A DNA stretch of 64,000 bases from UBA6115 sp012514225 (GCA_036756425.1 DAIOLC010000001.1:62001-126000); one strand, 5' to 3'; shown: positions 24,663-34,380, numbered from the stretch's first letter. The notes: generated by a model not told the origin, from the letters alone. Made by a program: numbers and translations.

Positions 24663-27056
24663 CTACATGCGGATTTTCGCGCCGAACGCCTCGCCCGCCT
24701 GGCGTACGACGCGCTCCATCACCGCGGTGACCTCCGCGTCCTCAAGCGTCTTCTCCGGGCTTCGCAGCGTCAGGGAGAAGGCGGCGGACTTGGTGCCTGC
24801 CTCCAGCGTCCCACCGCGGAAGACGTCGAACAGCCTGGCGTCCTCCAGCAGGTCGCCCGCGGCGGCCTTCAGCAGGTCGAGGACCGGTAGCAGCGGCTGT
24901 CCTTCCGGCAGCACCAGCGCCAGGTCCCGCGTGACGGCGGGCGTGCGGGGAATGGGCTTGACCGTGCCGAAGGGTCGGGCCAACCGGCTGAACATCTCCA
25001 GGTCGATTTCGGCGAGATACGCCCTGCGCGTCATGCCGAAGCGCTCCGCCGTGGCCGGATGCGCTTCGCCCACCCGGGCGATGACCCCGCCCTGCGCCAG
25101 GATGTCGGCGCGCCGCCCCGGGTGGTGGTAGGGCTCTCCGCCCGGACGGATGTCGCAGGGAATCAGGAAGCGGTCCATGAGGGTCATTACGGCGTCCCGC
25201 AGGGCGTAGAAGTCCGTCCCCTCCCCGTACCCGCCCAGGCACAGCGCCCGGTTTTCACGGTAGAGCCCCTCCGGGGTCCTTTCGCTTCCGTCGTATACCG
25301 TGCCGAACTCATACAGCAGCGCCTCCGGGGTCCGCGCGTTCATGTTGCGCGACAGCACCCGGAACATGTCCGCTGCCAGCGTGGTCCGCATCACCGCGGT
25401 GTCCTCTCCTAGGGGGTTGCGGATGCCGATCGGGCGAAGCCGGGGGTCACTCTCCGGCAAGCCCAGCATTTCCAGCTGCCTTTGCCCCAGGAAGGAGAAA
25501 TTGATGATTTCGTCGTATCCCAGCCCGGAGAGCACGGCCTGGACCTTCCGCTTCTGGATGCGGGACGCGCTGTCCCGCCCGGGCAGCGTCTCCCCGCGCA
25601 GGTTGGTTTCAGGGATGCGGTCGTAGCCGTAGAGCCGCAGCACTTCCTCGCACACGTCCGCCTCGCCTTCCACGTCCTGGCGGAAGGCGGGGACGCCCAC
25701 CTCCATCCGGTCCCCCTCGAGTGTCACGTCGAAGAACAGCCGGCGCAGGATGTCCGCCATCTCGCTACCCTTGATGTCCGTGCCGGCGCGGTGCGCGACG
25801 CGCGCGACGGATACCGCGAAGCGCTGCGGCGGGGCCGGGTGGGGATACAGGTCGATTGCCCCGGCGACCACGTCCCCGGCGTCCAGCAGGTTTACCAACT
25901 CCATCGCGCGTTCCATCGCCTGCCCCACCGTCGCGGGGTTGACACCGCGCTCAAAGCGGCCGCTGGACTCCGTGCGGATGCCCAGGCCCCGGGCGGTGAT
26001 TCTCGTCTGCGTCCGGTCGAAGGCCGCGCACTCGAACAGGATTTCCCGGGTGCCGTCCGTGATTTCACTCTCCAGGCCGCCCATGATGCCCGCCAGCCCG
26101 GTCGGCCCCTCCGCGTCGCAGATGAGCAGCTCGCCGCCCGACAGCGCGTGCTTCCTGCCGTCCAGGGTGGTCAGGGTTTCCCCGCCTTCAGCGGCGCGCA
26201 CGATAATCCGGCGCCCGCGCACCTGGGAGAGGTCGAAGGCGTGCATGGGGTGCCCGGTCTCCAGCATTACGTAATTGGTGATGTCCACGACGTTGTTGAT
26301 GGCGCGCACGCCGGCGGCGTGCAGCCGCGCGCGCAGCCACAGGGGGGAGGGGCGCAGGCGGACGTTTCGCACCACCCGCGCCATGTAGCGTGGGCAAAGG
26401 CGCTCGTCCCGGACCTCGACCTGCGCGTATTGCCCGACGTCGCCGCCAGACTCCGCTACCTTCGGGAGCTGCTCCCGGAATCCCGTGCCCAGCGTCGCGG
26501 CCGTCTCCCGGGCCAGGCCCAGCACGCTGTAGCAGTCCGGCCGGTTGGCCAGGATTTCGAAGTCGGCGACGGTGTCGTCAAGGCACAGCGTTTCCGCCAG
26601 CCCCGTTCCCGGCCGGACGTCCTCCTTCAGCACAAGCAGCCCGGCCTCGCCCACGGAGGGGTAGAGGTCCTGCGGAATGCCGAGCTCAGCGGCGGAACAC
26701 AGCATGCCGCGGCTCTCCACGCCGCGGATGGTTCCCCGGCCGATGGTCTGGCCGTTGGGCAATTTGGCGCCTTCCAGCGCGGCCGGGACCAGCAGCCCCT
26801 CCCGCACGTTGGGCGCGCCGCAGACGATGGTAAGCGGTGCTTCCCCGCCCGCGTCCACCTGGCAGACCTTCAGGTGGTCGCTGTCGGGGTGTTCCCTGAC
26901 CTCCAGCACCCGGGCGGCCACCACTCCCGGGAAACCGCCGGACAGGTCCTCCAGGCTTTCCACGCCCGTCCCGGCCATCACCATCCGGTGCTGGTATGCT
27001 TCGGCGTCCATCGGGATGTCCGCAAACTCGCGGATCCAGTTCAAAGGCACTTTCAT
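24663..27056 (-). CDS. pheT: Phenylalanyl-tRNA synthetase beta subunit
   Basis: This 797-aa subunit pairs with PheS to charge tRNA-Phe. Visible: MKVPLNWIREFADIPMD at the N-terminus, a tRNA-binding OB domain (VLEVREHPDSDHLKVCQVD, about residues 51-69), the B3/B4 editing domain (residues 210-390), B5 (AHRAGTDIKGSEMADILRRL), the catalytic-like core and a C-terminal anticodon-binding FDX domain beginning FGTVKPIPRTPAVTRDLAL. SD GGAG precedes the ATG. Cotranscribed with pheS (12-nt gap) under a Phe T-box. Confidence 0.97.
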   Translation of the reverse strand: MKVPLNWIREFADIPMDAEAYQHRMVMAGTGVESLEDLSGGFPGVVAARVLEVREHPDSDHLKVCQVDAGGEAPLTIVCGAPNVREGLLVPAALEGAKLPNGQTIGRGTIRGVESRGMLCSAAELGIPQDLYPSVGEAGLLVLKEDVRPGTGLAETLCLDDTVADFEILANRPDCYSVLGLARETAATLGTGFREQLPKVAESGGDVGQYAQVEVRDERLCPRYMARVVRNVRLRPSPLWLRARLHAAGVRAINNVVDITNYVMLETGHPMHAFDLSQVRGRRIIVRAAEGGETLTTLDGRKHALSGGELLICDAEGPTGLAGIMGGLESEITDGTREILFECAAFDRTQTRITARGLGIRTESSGRFERGVNPATVGQAMERAMELVNLLDAGDVVAGAIDLYPHPAPPQRFAVSVARVAHRAGTDIKGSEMADILRRLFFDVTLEGDRMEVGVPAFRQDVEGEADVCEEVLRLYGYDRIPETNLRGETLPGRDSASRIQKRKVQAVLSGLGYDEIINFSFLGQRQLEMLGLPESDPRLRPIGIRNPLGEDTAVMRTTLAADMFRVLSRNMNARTPEALLYEFGTVYDGSERTPEGLYRENRALCLGGYGEGTDFYALRDAVMTLMDRFLIPCDIRPGGEPYHHPGRRADILAQGGVIARVGEAHPATAERFGMTRRAYLAEIDLEMFSRLARPFGTVKPIPRTPAVTRDLALVLPEGQPLLPVLDLLKAAAGDLLEDARLFDVFRGGTLEAGTKSAAFSLTLRSPEKTLEDAEVTAVMERVVRQAGEAFGAKIRM

Positions 27057-27068
27057 CGGCTTGACTCC

Positions 27069-28097
27069 TTATCGGAACTGGCGCAGGAAGCGCTCGTCGC
27101 CCTCATACAGCAGGCGCATGTCGCTGATTCCGTAACGCAGCAGGGTGATGCGGTCCAGGCCCACCCCGAAGGCGAACCCGGAATAGACGCTGGAATCGAT
27201 GCCGCAGGCTTCCAGCACCCGGGGGTTGACCATCCCGCTGCCCAGCACCTCCAGCCAGCCGGTGCCCTTGCAGACCCGGCAACCCGTGCCCCCGCAGACG
27301 ATGCAGGTCAGGTCGACCTCGGCGGAGGGTTCGGTGAAGGGGAAGAAGGAGGGGCGGAAGCGCGTCCGGACGCCCTCCCCGTACAGCTGCCGCGCGAAGG
27401 CGGCCAGCGTGCCCCGGAGGTCCGCCATGGTCACGTCCTTATCGATGACCAGGCCCTCGATCTGGTGGAACACCGGGCTGTGCGAGGCGTCCACCTCGTC
27501 GGCGCGGAAGACCCTGCCCGGGCAGATGATGCGGATGGGTGGCTTGCGGCTGAGCATGACGCGCGCCTGCACCGGGGAGGTGTGCGTCCGCAACACCACG
27601 TTGTCATCGATATAGAAGGTGTCCTGCGCGTCGCGCGCCGGATGGTTCCTGGGGATGTTGAGCAGCTCGAAATTATACCGGTCCAGCTCGATTTCCGGCC
27701 CTTCCACCACCTCGAACCCCATGCCGACGAAGCACTCGACGACCTGGTTGAGTACCAGGGAGTTGGGGTGGGGCGTGCCGACGCGTGGCAGCGTCGTGGG
27801 CAGGGTGACGTCGATGGTTTCCTCTAAAAGCCGCCGTTCGCGCTCGGCCGCTTTCAGCTCCGCTTCCCGCGAGGCCAGACCGCCTTCGATTCTTTCGCGC
27901 GCCTGGTTGATCATCTGCCCCGCCGCGGGCCGCTCTTCCGGGGAAAGCTGACCCAGCCCGCGCAGCATCATCGTCAGGCTGCCCTTTTTGCCCAGCACGG
28001 CCACGCGCAGGCTTTCCAGCTCCTGCGCGCTGCGCGCGGCGACCGTCTGCCCGGCGGTGTCCGCCAGCAGCCGTTCCAGTTGTTCCCGCAATTCCAT
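27069..28097 (-). CDS. pheS: Phenylalanyl-tRNA synthetase alpha subunit
   Basis: This 342-aa class II synthetase catalytic subunit has an N-terminal coiled coil (residues 1-85), motif 1 around HPNSLVLNQVVECFVGMGFE, motif 2 IRIICPGRVFRADEVDASHSP (split IRIICPGRVFRADE and VDASHSP), and motif 3 GFAFGVGLDRITLLRYG. FHQIEGLVID is also diagnostic. ATG 28097 has SD GGAGGACGGCG. The leader carries a T-box with a UUC specifier, so expression rises when uncharged tRNA-Phe accumulates. Confidence 0.97.
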   Translation of the reverse strand: MELREQLERLLADTAGQTVAARSAQELESLRVAVLGKKGSLTMMLRGLGQLSPEERPAAGQMINQARERIEGGLASREAELKAAERERRLLEETIDVTLPTTLPRVGTPHPNSLVLNQVVECFVGMGFEVVEGPEIELDRYNFELLNIPRNHPARDAQDTFYIDDNVVLRTHTSPVQARVMLSRKPPIRIICPGRVFRADEVDASHSPVFHQIEGLVIDKDVTMADLRGTLAAFARQLYGEGVRTRFRPSFFPFTEPSAEVDLTCIVCGGTGCRVCKGTGWLEVLGSGMVNPRVLEACGIDSSVYSGFAFGVGLDRITLLRYGISDMRLLYEGDERFLRQFR

Positions 28098-28112
28098 CGC
28101 CGTCCTCCAATC

Positions 28113-28338
28113 AAAAAGCGCCCTGCTTTCGCATGGGGCGCCAGGCTTGCGCGGTACCACCCACTTTTCGCGCTTCCGCGCGCTTGACCCCCGTAACGCG
28201 GGGAGACGGCCGGGCCTACTTGGTTCAGCCCGGCGGCTCGGAAGGGAATGCCCCGCGGCTTCCCAGGCGGCTTCCAGCGACTGCCGCCCTCTCTGTCGGA
28301 CGCCGTCGTCCGGGGGTTGTCCTTCGTCCTTGCCGATA
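28113..28338 (-). ncRNA. T-box leader (Phe specifier) upstream of pheS
   Basis: On the minus strand the conserved T-box element GTGGGTGGTACCGCG ends at 28149, and a terminator hairpin (GCGCCC/GGGCGC then TTTTT, 28113-28141) follows. In stem I, an internal loop between AAGG/CCUU and CCCC/GGGG helices displays UUC (28248-28246), the Phe codon. The UGGU bulge fits tRNA-Phe with discriminator A73. Uncharged tRNA-Phe should stabilise the antiterminator and permit transcription. Confidence 0.95.
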
Positions 28339-28343
28339 GCGGG

Positions 28344-28372
28344 ATGCTATCACCCGGGGGCTTCCCTGTCAA
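28344..28372 (-). promoter_or_regulatory. Promoter of pheST
   Basis: On the minus strand a perfect TTGACA (28367-28372), 17 nt, TAGCAT (28344-28349), immediately upstream of the T-box leader. Confidence 0.85.
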
Positions 28373-28392
28373 TCGCGGGGAGCGGCCTTTTC

Positions 28393-28421
28393 TTGCAATC
28401 TTGTAGAAATCATGGTACTTT
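28393..28421 (+). promoter_or_regulatory. Promoter of the rbgA operon
   Basis: TTGCAA (28393-28398), 17 nt, TACTTT (28416-28421), divergent from the pheST promoter, about 30 nt before the TTG start. Confidence 0.7.
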
Positions 28422-28451
28422 TTACCCGTTTGACAGAGGAAGGAGCGCGTC

Positions 28452-29315
28452 TTGCAGCAAAGCATTTCCTGGTACCCCGGCCATATGGCCAAGGCGCGCC
28501 GCCTGCTTTCGGAGCAGCTGTCGCGCGTGGACCTGGTCATCGAGCTGTGCGACGCGCGCCTGCCCCTTTCCAGCCGCAACCCCGAGCTGGATACGCTCAA
28601 GCGCGGCAAGCCCACCCTGCTGCTGCTCAACAAGTCCGACCTCGCGGACCCGGACGCGACCCGCCGGTGGCTTTCCTATTTCACGGCGGAAGGCGCGCGC
28701 GCGATGGCCGTGGAAATGGGCAAGCGGAAACAGGCGATTCTGAAAGCGGTTGAAGCGCTCAGCGCCGGCAGGGTGGAGCGTGCCGCGGCGAGGGGCCTGC
28801 CCCGGGCGGCCCGCGCGATGGTGCTGGGCGTGCCCAACGTGGGTAAAAGCACCCTGATTAATTTTCTCGCCGGCCGTGCCGTCATGCGGGTGCAGGACAG
28901 GCCGGGGGTCACGCGGGCGCCCCAGTGGCTGTCCGCCTCGCCCGCGCTGGAGCTGCTGGATTCCCCGGGCCTCTTGTGGCCCCGGCTGGGCGACCCGGCG
29001 GCCGCGCGGCGGTTGGCCTTCATCGCGGCAGTGCGCGATGAGGTGCTGGATACCTACCGCCTGGCGCTGGATCTGCTGGACGAACTGGCCGCGCTCCCCG
29101 GAAACAGGGTCGGGGAGCGCTACCGTGTGGACACCACGGGGCTTCGGGGGCAGGCGCTGCTGGAGGCGGTTTGCCATTCCCGCGGCTTCTTGCTCCGGGG
29201 CGGGGAGCCGGACCTGGAGCGCGGGGCCGCCTGCGTACTGGACGAGTTCCGCGCCGGCCTGCTGGGCAGGGTAACCCTGGAAACGCCGCCGGAGGCTCGG
29301 GATGCGGGAACCTGA
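28452..29315 (+). CDS. rbgA: Ribosome biogenesis GTPase RbgA (YlqF)
   Basis: This 287-aa circularly permuted GTPase promotes late assembly of the 50S subunit. Order of motifs is permuted: G4 LNKSDL (about residue 60) comes before G1 GVPNVGKSTLINFLAG (about 125) and G3 DSPGLLWPR (about 173). The start QQSISWYPGHMAKARR is the family hallmark. TTG start with SD AAGGAG. It opens the conserved rbgA-rnhB Firmicute block; its end overlaps rnhB by 14 bp. Confidence 0.95.
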   Translation: MQQSISWYPGHMAKARRLLSEQLSRVDLVIELCDARLPLSSRNPELDTLKRGKPTLLLLNKSDLADPDATRRWLSYFTAEGARAMAVEMGKRKQAILKAVEALSAGRVERAAARGLPRAARAMVLGVPNVGKSTLINFLAGRAVMRVQDRPGVTRAPQWLSASPALELLDSPGLLWPRLGDPAAARRLAFIAAVRDEVLDTYRLALDLLDELAALPGNRVGERYRVDTTGLRGQALLEAVCHSRGFLLRGGEPDLERGAACVLDEFRAGLLGRVTLETPPEARDAGT

Positions 29316-29916
29316 ACGGTATGACCGCGTGTACGGGCACGACCTTTCGCTGTGGGAGCGGGGGCTGGTCTTCGCGGGCATCGACGAGGCCGGGCGCGGC
29401 CCGCTACTGGGCTGCGTCGTCGCCGCCTGCGTGGTGATGCCGCGTACCCCGCGCGTCCCGGGCGTCTTTGATTCCAAGGCACTCGGCGAAAAACAGCGGG
29501 AGCGCCTGTACGCCCAAATCGCCGGCGCCGCCCTCTTTATCGGGGTGGGCCGCGCGGAGGCGGCGGAAATCGACCGCGTCAACATCCTGCAGGCGACCCG
29601 CCTGGCGATGCGCCGCGCCGCCGAAGGCGCGCCAGCCCCGCTGTTTTTGGTGGACGCGGTGGGCAATATCGGCCTTCCGGGGGAAGAGCGGCCCATCGTC
29701 AGGGGGGACGCGACCAGCTACTCCATAGCGGCGGCCTCCCTCGTCGCCAAGGTGACGCGGGACCGCGAGATGCGCGAACTGGACGCGCGCTACCCGCAGT
29801 ACGGGCTCGCGCGCAACAAGGGTTACGGCACGAAGGAGCACCTGGCTGCGCTGAGGGCTTTCGGCCTCTGCCCGGAGCACCGTCGGAGCTTCCTAATGGG
29901 GATTCTGTCACCGTGA
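29302..29916 (+). CDS. rnhB: Ribonuclease HII
   Basis: This 204-aa RNase removes ribonucleotides from RNA-DNA hybrids. Catalytic acidic residues are visible in GIDEAGRGPLLG (DEAGRG motif), FLVDAVGN and SYSIAAASLVAKVTRDREM, with YGLARNKGYGTKEHLAAL at the C-terminus. SD GGAGG. It overlaps rbgA upstream, and its TGA overlaps the yraN GTG (GTGA). Confidence 0.96.
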   Translation: MREPERYDRVYGHDLSLWERGLVFAGIDEAGRGPLLGCVVAACVVMPRTPRVPGVFDSKALGEKQRERLYAQIAGAALFIGVGRAEAAEIDRVNILQATRLAMRRAAEGAPAPLFLVDAVGNIGLPGEERPIVRGDATSYSIAAASLVAKVTRDREMRELDARYPQYGLARNKGYGTKEHLAALRAFGLCPEHRRSFLMGILSP

Positions 29917-30251
29917 CGCGCTATGAAAGCGGCCTCGAAGGAGAGCGCATCGCGTCGGAATACCTGCGTTTGGCCGGATACGCGGTGACGGAGACGCGCT
30001 ACCGCGCCGCGAACGGGGAGGTGGACCTCATCGCGCGCAGGGACGGCATCGTGAGCTTTGTCGAGGTCAAGTACCGCCCGGACAGCCGGCTGGGCGCGGG
30101 GCTCGCTGCCATCACGCCGCAAAAGCTGGCCCGCATCCGGAACGCCGCCGCGGCCTACCTGGCCGGGAATCCGTCGCGATACCGGGTCGCCTTCCTTGAA
30201 ATCACACGCGCGGGCGTCCAGTTTCACCCGGACGTCCTGAACGAACCCTGA
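29913..30251 (+). CDS. yraN: UPF0102/YraN family nuclease-fold protein
   Basis: This 112-aa protein has the restriction-endonuclease-like core E-x-A ... YRAANGEVDLIAR ... VSFVEVKYR, giving the GE-D-ExK set typical of YraN. The biochemical role is unproven; the family is commonly found beside rnhB. GTG start at 29913 overlaps the rnhB stop. Confidence 0.9.
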   Translation: MTRYESGLEGERIASEYLRLAGYAVTETRYRAANGEVDLIARRDGIVSFVEVKYRPDSRLGAGLAAITPQKLARIRNAAAAYLAGNPSRYRVAFLEITRAGVQFHPDVLNEP

Positions 30252-30260
30252 CGAGGCGGT

Positions 30261-33200
30261 ATGACGAATAAAAAACGGCTCCTCTTCCTGCTGGTGCTCG
30301 CGCTTGCGCTGGCTGTCGCCGCGCTGGCCTGGCTGGCCTTCCGTCCCGCCACGGAAAAGCCGGTGTATGGGGAGGAACTGCTCGCAAACGGCGGGTTTGA
30401 AGCGGTGACCGGCGAAGACCTGCCGGAAGGCTGGCTTCCGGAATCCTACCTCAACGACCCGGACCTGACTTCCTTCCGTCTCGCCGGGGGCAAAGAGGGC
30501 GGGGGAATTGAAATCGAGAGCCGTTTCCCCAACGACGCCCGGTTCTACCAGACCGTCTCGGTCGAGCCGGACGCCGTCTACCGCTTCAGCGGGTACGTCA
30601 GGGCCAGCGCCGAGGGCGGCGCCGGCGCCAACCTGTCGGTTTCCGGCATCTACGTCTTTTCCGAACCCGTTTTTGAAACAGGGGACGAATGGGCGTATGT
30701 CGAGCTGTATGGCAGAACGGGCAAGGGCCAGCGCGAGGTGACCCTGTTCGCGCGCCTGGGCGGCTACTCCTCGGAGTCCTCGGGCAGCGCTGCGTTCGAC
30801 GACCTGTCCCTGGTACGGGTCGAAGCCGCGCCGCCGGACGCTGTCGTCCCCGGATGGGAAGCCCCCAGGAGCGAGGAACCGAAACCCGCGGGCCGTGAAG
30901 CCGGCCCCGCGGCGCCCTGGCTGCTGGGCTGGATGCTCCTGTTCGCGCTGATCATGGCGTACTTCGCAAAGTCGGCGGAACGCGCGGAGCAGCGCTCCTT
31001 GAATGAGTCTCCCAGCCGCCATGGCGGCCTCGCCCTGCTTTTGGTGCTGGCCTTGTTTTCACGCCTGGCGGTCGCCGTCCTGGCCCCCGGCTTCCCGGTG
31101 GACGTCGGCAGCTTCTCCGCCTGGGCGAACCGGATGGCGGAGGTCGGCCCCGGGCGGTTCTACGCCGCCGGGTACTTCAGCGATTACCCGCCCGGCTACA
31201 TGCTGGTCCTGTGGCCGCTTGGATGGCTGGGGCGCCTGCTGGGCACGGGAACCACGGAGACGATGGTCAAGCTCCCGTCCATTCTTTGTGACCTGGGTGT
31301 CGTCTGGCTGCTCTACCGCGCAGCCGAAAAGCGGGTGTCCCGGAAAGCCGCGGCCTGGCTGGCCGCGCTGTACGCCTTCAACCCCCTGACCTTCCTGGCC
31401 GGTGCCGCCTGGGGGCAGGCGGACAGCGTCCCCTCCCTGCTGTTGCTGCTGTGCGTGCTGTTCATCATCGACGGCCGCTGGAGGATTGCCCTGCCGGTCT
31501 ACGTGCTGGCCGTGCTGATGAAGCCCCAGGCCCTGATGGCGGGTCCCCTGGGGCTGATGGCTTTCCTCATGGACGTGAGATGGCAGAAAAAGGATTTCCG
31601 GTGGAAGGATTTCCTTCTGGGCGTTCTGGGCGCGGTTCTTGTGGCGCTGGCGGTCAGCCTGCCCTTTTTCAACGGAGAGACGGGGTTTTCCTGGCTCGTC
31701 GGGCTGTACGCGAACACGATGGGGCAGTACGATTACGCCACTGTCAACGCGGCCAACCTGTTTTTCCTCTTCGGGAAGAACTGGGTGCCGGTCTCCGAGA
31801 CCGCCCCCTTCCTGCTGCGCCTGACCGGCTTTGTGACGCTGGCGCTGCCGGTCGCACTGGTCTGCCGGGGAAAAAGTTTTCAACCCGTCGGCCAGGAAAG
31901 CACGAAACGCTGGAAAACCCGCCTTCCCTTCCTGGCGGCCCTTGTGCCGGCCCTGGCGGCGCTGATGCCCATGAGCCATGCGGCGCTGGGCGCCCTATTG
32001 ATGGTGTCCGCCTTCGCGCTGGCTGCCGCGGCCTATGCCGCGGGCGGGAACGCCGGCAACCTGCCGCTGCTGGGCGGCGTGCTGCTGACGGTGTTCTCCC
32101 TGACCGGCACCATGATGCACGAGCGCTACCTCTTCCTGGGCATGGCGCTGCTGGCCCTGGCTTATGTCAGGCGGCGGGACGCCCGCCTGCTGTGGCTGCT
32201 GATTGCCGTCAGCGCGCTGGGTTTCCTCAATTCCGGCGTCGTGCTGGACCGCGGGGTCCGCATCGCAGGCGGGGCTGCCAACCTGTCCGCGCCCGCCGTC
32301 GGCCTGGTCAGCGACTCGGCCTGGCTTGAATACACCCTGTCGGCCTTGAGCCTGCCCGTCGCCGCCTTCGCCGTGTATACCGGCCTGGCGCTGTCACGGC
32401 CGGAGCCGCTGGTCCATCCCGTCAGGCCGCTGCCTGAGCGCGCCGGGGAGGACCGCTTCGCCTTCCTGTCGCGGGAAGCGAAGCCTGTCCGCTTCGGCGG
32501 GAAGGACGCGCTGCTCGTCCTGCTGGTTACGGCGCTGTATGCCGTGCTGGCCCTTGTAAACCTGGGCGCCACCGCCGCCCCCCAGACCGCCTGGGTCGCC
32601 TATCCCGGGGACAGGCCGGCCCTCCTCGACCTGGGGGAGTCCCGCAGGTTCAGCCTGTATTTCTACGGCGGCATCCATTGGGAAAACAGCGGGTTTACGG
32701 TGGAGGTCAGCGACGATCAGGAAAACTGGGCGCCGCAGGATGGAATCCTGTCCTACGGCGACTGCTTTGCCTGGCGGGCGCTTCAGCCCTTCCGCGTTGA
32801 GGACAACGGGGTGGTGACCCGATACGGCGCCTCCTACGTGATGGAGGGCCGTTACGTCCGCCTGAGCGTCCAGAGCGGCAAGGTCACGATGCTGGAGGCA
32901 GCCGCGGTGGACGCGGAGACCGGGAAGGTCCTGCCGTTTGCCGGCCTGGACGCGGGCGGGGAACTGCTTTCGGATGAGCAGGCCGTCTTCGGCGGCAAGC
33001 CCACCTGGTTCAACAGCATGTATTTCGACGAAATCTACCATGGCCGCACGGCCTTCGAGCAACGCAACGCGCTGACCGGCCAGGAGCCCAGCGCCATCTA
33101 CGAGACCAGCCATCCGCCGCTGGGCAAGCTGCTGATGACCTTCAGCGTGATGCTTTTCGGCATGACGCCCTTCGGCTGGCGCTTTGCCGGCGCACTGGCG

Positions 33201-34364
33201 GGCGTCCTGATGCTGCCGGGCATGTACCTGCTGGGGAAGCAATTGACGGGCAGGAAATTCTTCGGCCTTGCCGCGATGCTGCTGATGGCCTTTGACTTCA
33301 TGCATTTCACCCAGACCCGCATCGCGACCATCGACAGCTTCGTCACCCTGTTTATTATCTACGCCTACTTCTTTATGTTCCGCTGGATGGCGGAAAGCCC
33401 GTTCACGCGCCCGATGCGGAAGCGGCTGCCGCCGCTGGCGCTCTCCGGGCTGATGACGGGGCTCGCCATCGCCAGCAAATGGACGGGTGTCTACGCCGGC
33501 ATCGGCCTGGCCGTCCTCTTCTTCTGGACGCTGGTGAAGGACGCCCGGAGGGGGTACGCCTGCGGGAAGATGAGCGCGGCCGTGCGGGATGCGCTGACGC
33601 CGGAAGCCCGGGAGCGCGCGGACGCCTGCGCCCGGGGCTGGCCCCAGGAAAGCGTGGCCACCCTGCTGTGGTGCGCCTTTTTCTTCATCGTGGTGCCGCT
33701 CGCGATTTACTATGCCTCCTACTACCCGGTATTCGCGGCCACCCCCGGCGGGCTGACCCTGCGAAAGGTGGTCGACGCCAACGTCGGCATGTACAATTAC
33801 CATTCCGCCTCCGGCCTGGGGGCTGACCATGCCTTCGCATCGCCCTGGTACGAGTGGCCGCTGTCCGTCAAGCCCATGTACTTTTATGCCGGCGGCGTGG
33901 AAAACGGCACGGCCAGCAGCATCCTGTCCTTCGGCAACCCCGCGGTGTGGTGGACGGGCCTGGCGGCGCTGGTCCTGACCGCGCTCACCGCCCTGCGGCA
34001 GTGGATTCCCCACGGCAAGTCACCTGGAGCGGAGGGGGAAATCCCGCCTGCCGCGCCGGGCGACCCCCGCCCGATGATGCTCTTGATTTCCTTCGCCGCC
34101 CAGTTCCTGCCCTGGCTGCTGGTGCCCCGCGGAACCTACATCTATCACTACTTTCCGTCGGTGCCCTTCATCATTCTGTGCGCCGTCACGATGCTGTTCT
34201 ACTGGTCGCGCGTCAAACCGAAGGCCGCGCGCCGGGTGACCGTCGCGCTCTGCGCGCTCGCGGCCGCCCTGTTCGTCGCGTTTTTCCCGTATCTCAGCGG
34301 CGTCCGGGTGTCCACGGCCTGGCTGCAGGCGATGCAGTGGTTCCCGAACTGGCTGTATTATTAA
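30261..34364 (+). CDS. Double GT-C glycosyltransferase fusion with extracytoplasmic modules (1367 aa)
   Basis: An N-terminal signal/TM segment (6-27) leads into a carbohydrate-binding-like beta domain (about 35-190, ELLANGGFEAVTGEDLPEGW). After a TM near 220-238 comes a first GT-C unit (about 255-720) with the acidic motif FPVDVGSFSAW (near 279) and SDYPPGYM. Next is a beta-sandwich insert (about 770-900, FYGGIHWENSGFTVEVSDD). Last is a second GT-C unit of the PMT/GT39 type (about 912-1367) with MYFDEIYHGRTAFEQ (DE motif near 920), SHPPLGK and FDFMHFTQTRIATIDSF. GT39 enzymes transfer mannose from a lipid-phosphate donor to proteins on the outer membrane face. Two catalytic units in one chain is unusual. 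It lies 9 nt after yraN. Confidence 0.85.
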   Translation: MTNKKRLLFLLVLALALAVAALAWLAFRPATEKPVYGEELLANGGFEAVTGEDLPEGWLPESYLNDPDLTSFRLAGGKEGGGIEIESRFPNDARFYQTVSVEPDAVYRFSGYVRASAEGGAGANLSVSGIYVFSEPVFETGDEWAYVELYGRTGKGQREVTLFARLGGYSSESSGSAAFDDLSLVRVEAAPPDAVVPGWEAPRSEEPKPAGREAGPAAPWLLGWMLLFALIMAYFAKSAERAEQRSLNESPSRHGGLALLLVLALFSRLAVAVLAPGFPVDVGSFSAWANRMAEVGPGRFYAAGYFSDYPPGYMLVLWPLGWLGRLLGTGTTETMVKLPSILCDLGVVWLLYRAAEKRVSRKAAAWLAALYAFNPLTFLAGAAWGQADSVPSLLLLLCVLFIIDGRWRIALPVYVLAVLMKPQALMAGPLGLMAFLMDVRWQKKDFRWKDFLLGVLGAVLVALAVSLPFFNGETGFSWLVGLYANTMGQYDYATVNAANLFFLFGKNWVPVSETAPFLLRLTGFVTLALPVALVCRGKSFQPVGQESTKRWKTRLPFLAALVPALAALMPMSHAALGALLMVSAFALAAAAYAAGGNAGNLPLLGGVLLTVFSLTGTMMHERYLFLGMALLALAYVRRRDARLLWLLIAVSALGFLNSGVVLDRGVRIAGGAANLSAPAVGLVSDSAWLEYTLSALSLPVAAFAVYTGLALSRPEPLVHPVRPLPERAGEDRFAFLSREAKPVRFGGKDALLVLLVTALYAVLALVNLGATAAPQTAWVAYPGDRPALLDLGESRRFSLYFYGGIHWENSGFTVEVSDDQENWAPQDGILSYGDCFAWRALQPFRVEDNGVVTRYGASYVMEGRYVRLSVQSGKVTMLEAAAVDAETGKVLPFAGLDAGGELLSDEQAVFGGKPTWFNSMYFDEIYHGRTAFEQRNALTGQEPSAIYETSHPPLGKLLMTFSVMLFGMTPFGWRFAGALAGVLMLPGMYLLGKQLTGRKFFGLAAMLLMAFDFMHFTQTRIATIDSFVTLFIIYAYFFMFRWMAESPFTRPMRKRLPPLALSGLMTGLAIASKWTGVYAGIGLAVLFFWTLVKDARRGYACGKMSAAVRDALTPEARERADACARGWPQESVATLLWCAFFFIVVPLAIYYASYYPVFAATPGGLTLRKVVDANVGMYNYHSASGLGADHAFASPWYEWPLSVKPMYFYAGGVENGTASSILSFGNPAVWWTGLAALVLTALTALRQWIPHGKSPGAEGEIPPAAPGDPRPMMLLISFAAQFLPWLLVPRGTYIYHYFPSVPFIILCAVTMLFYWSRVKPKAARRVTVALCALAAALFVAFFPYLSGVRVSTAWLQAMQWFPNWLYY

Positions 34365-34380
34365 GGAAGGGGACACGCCC

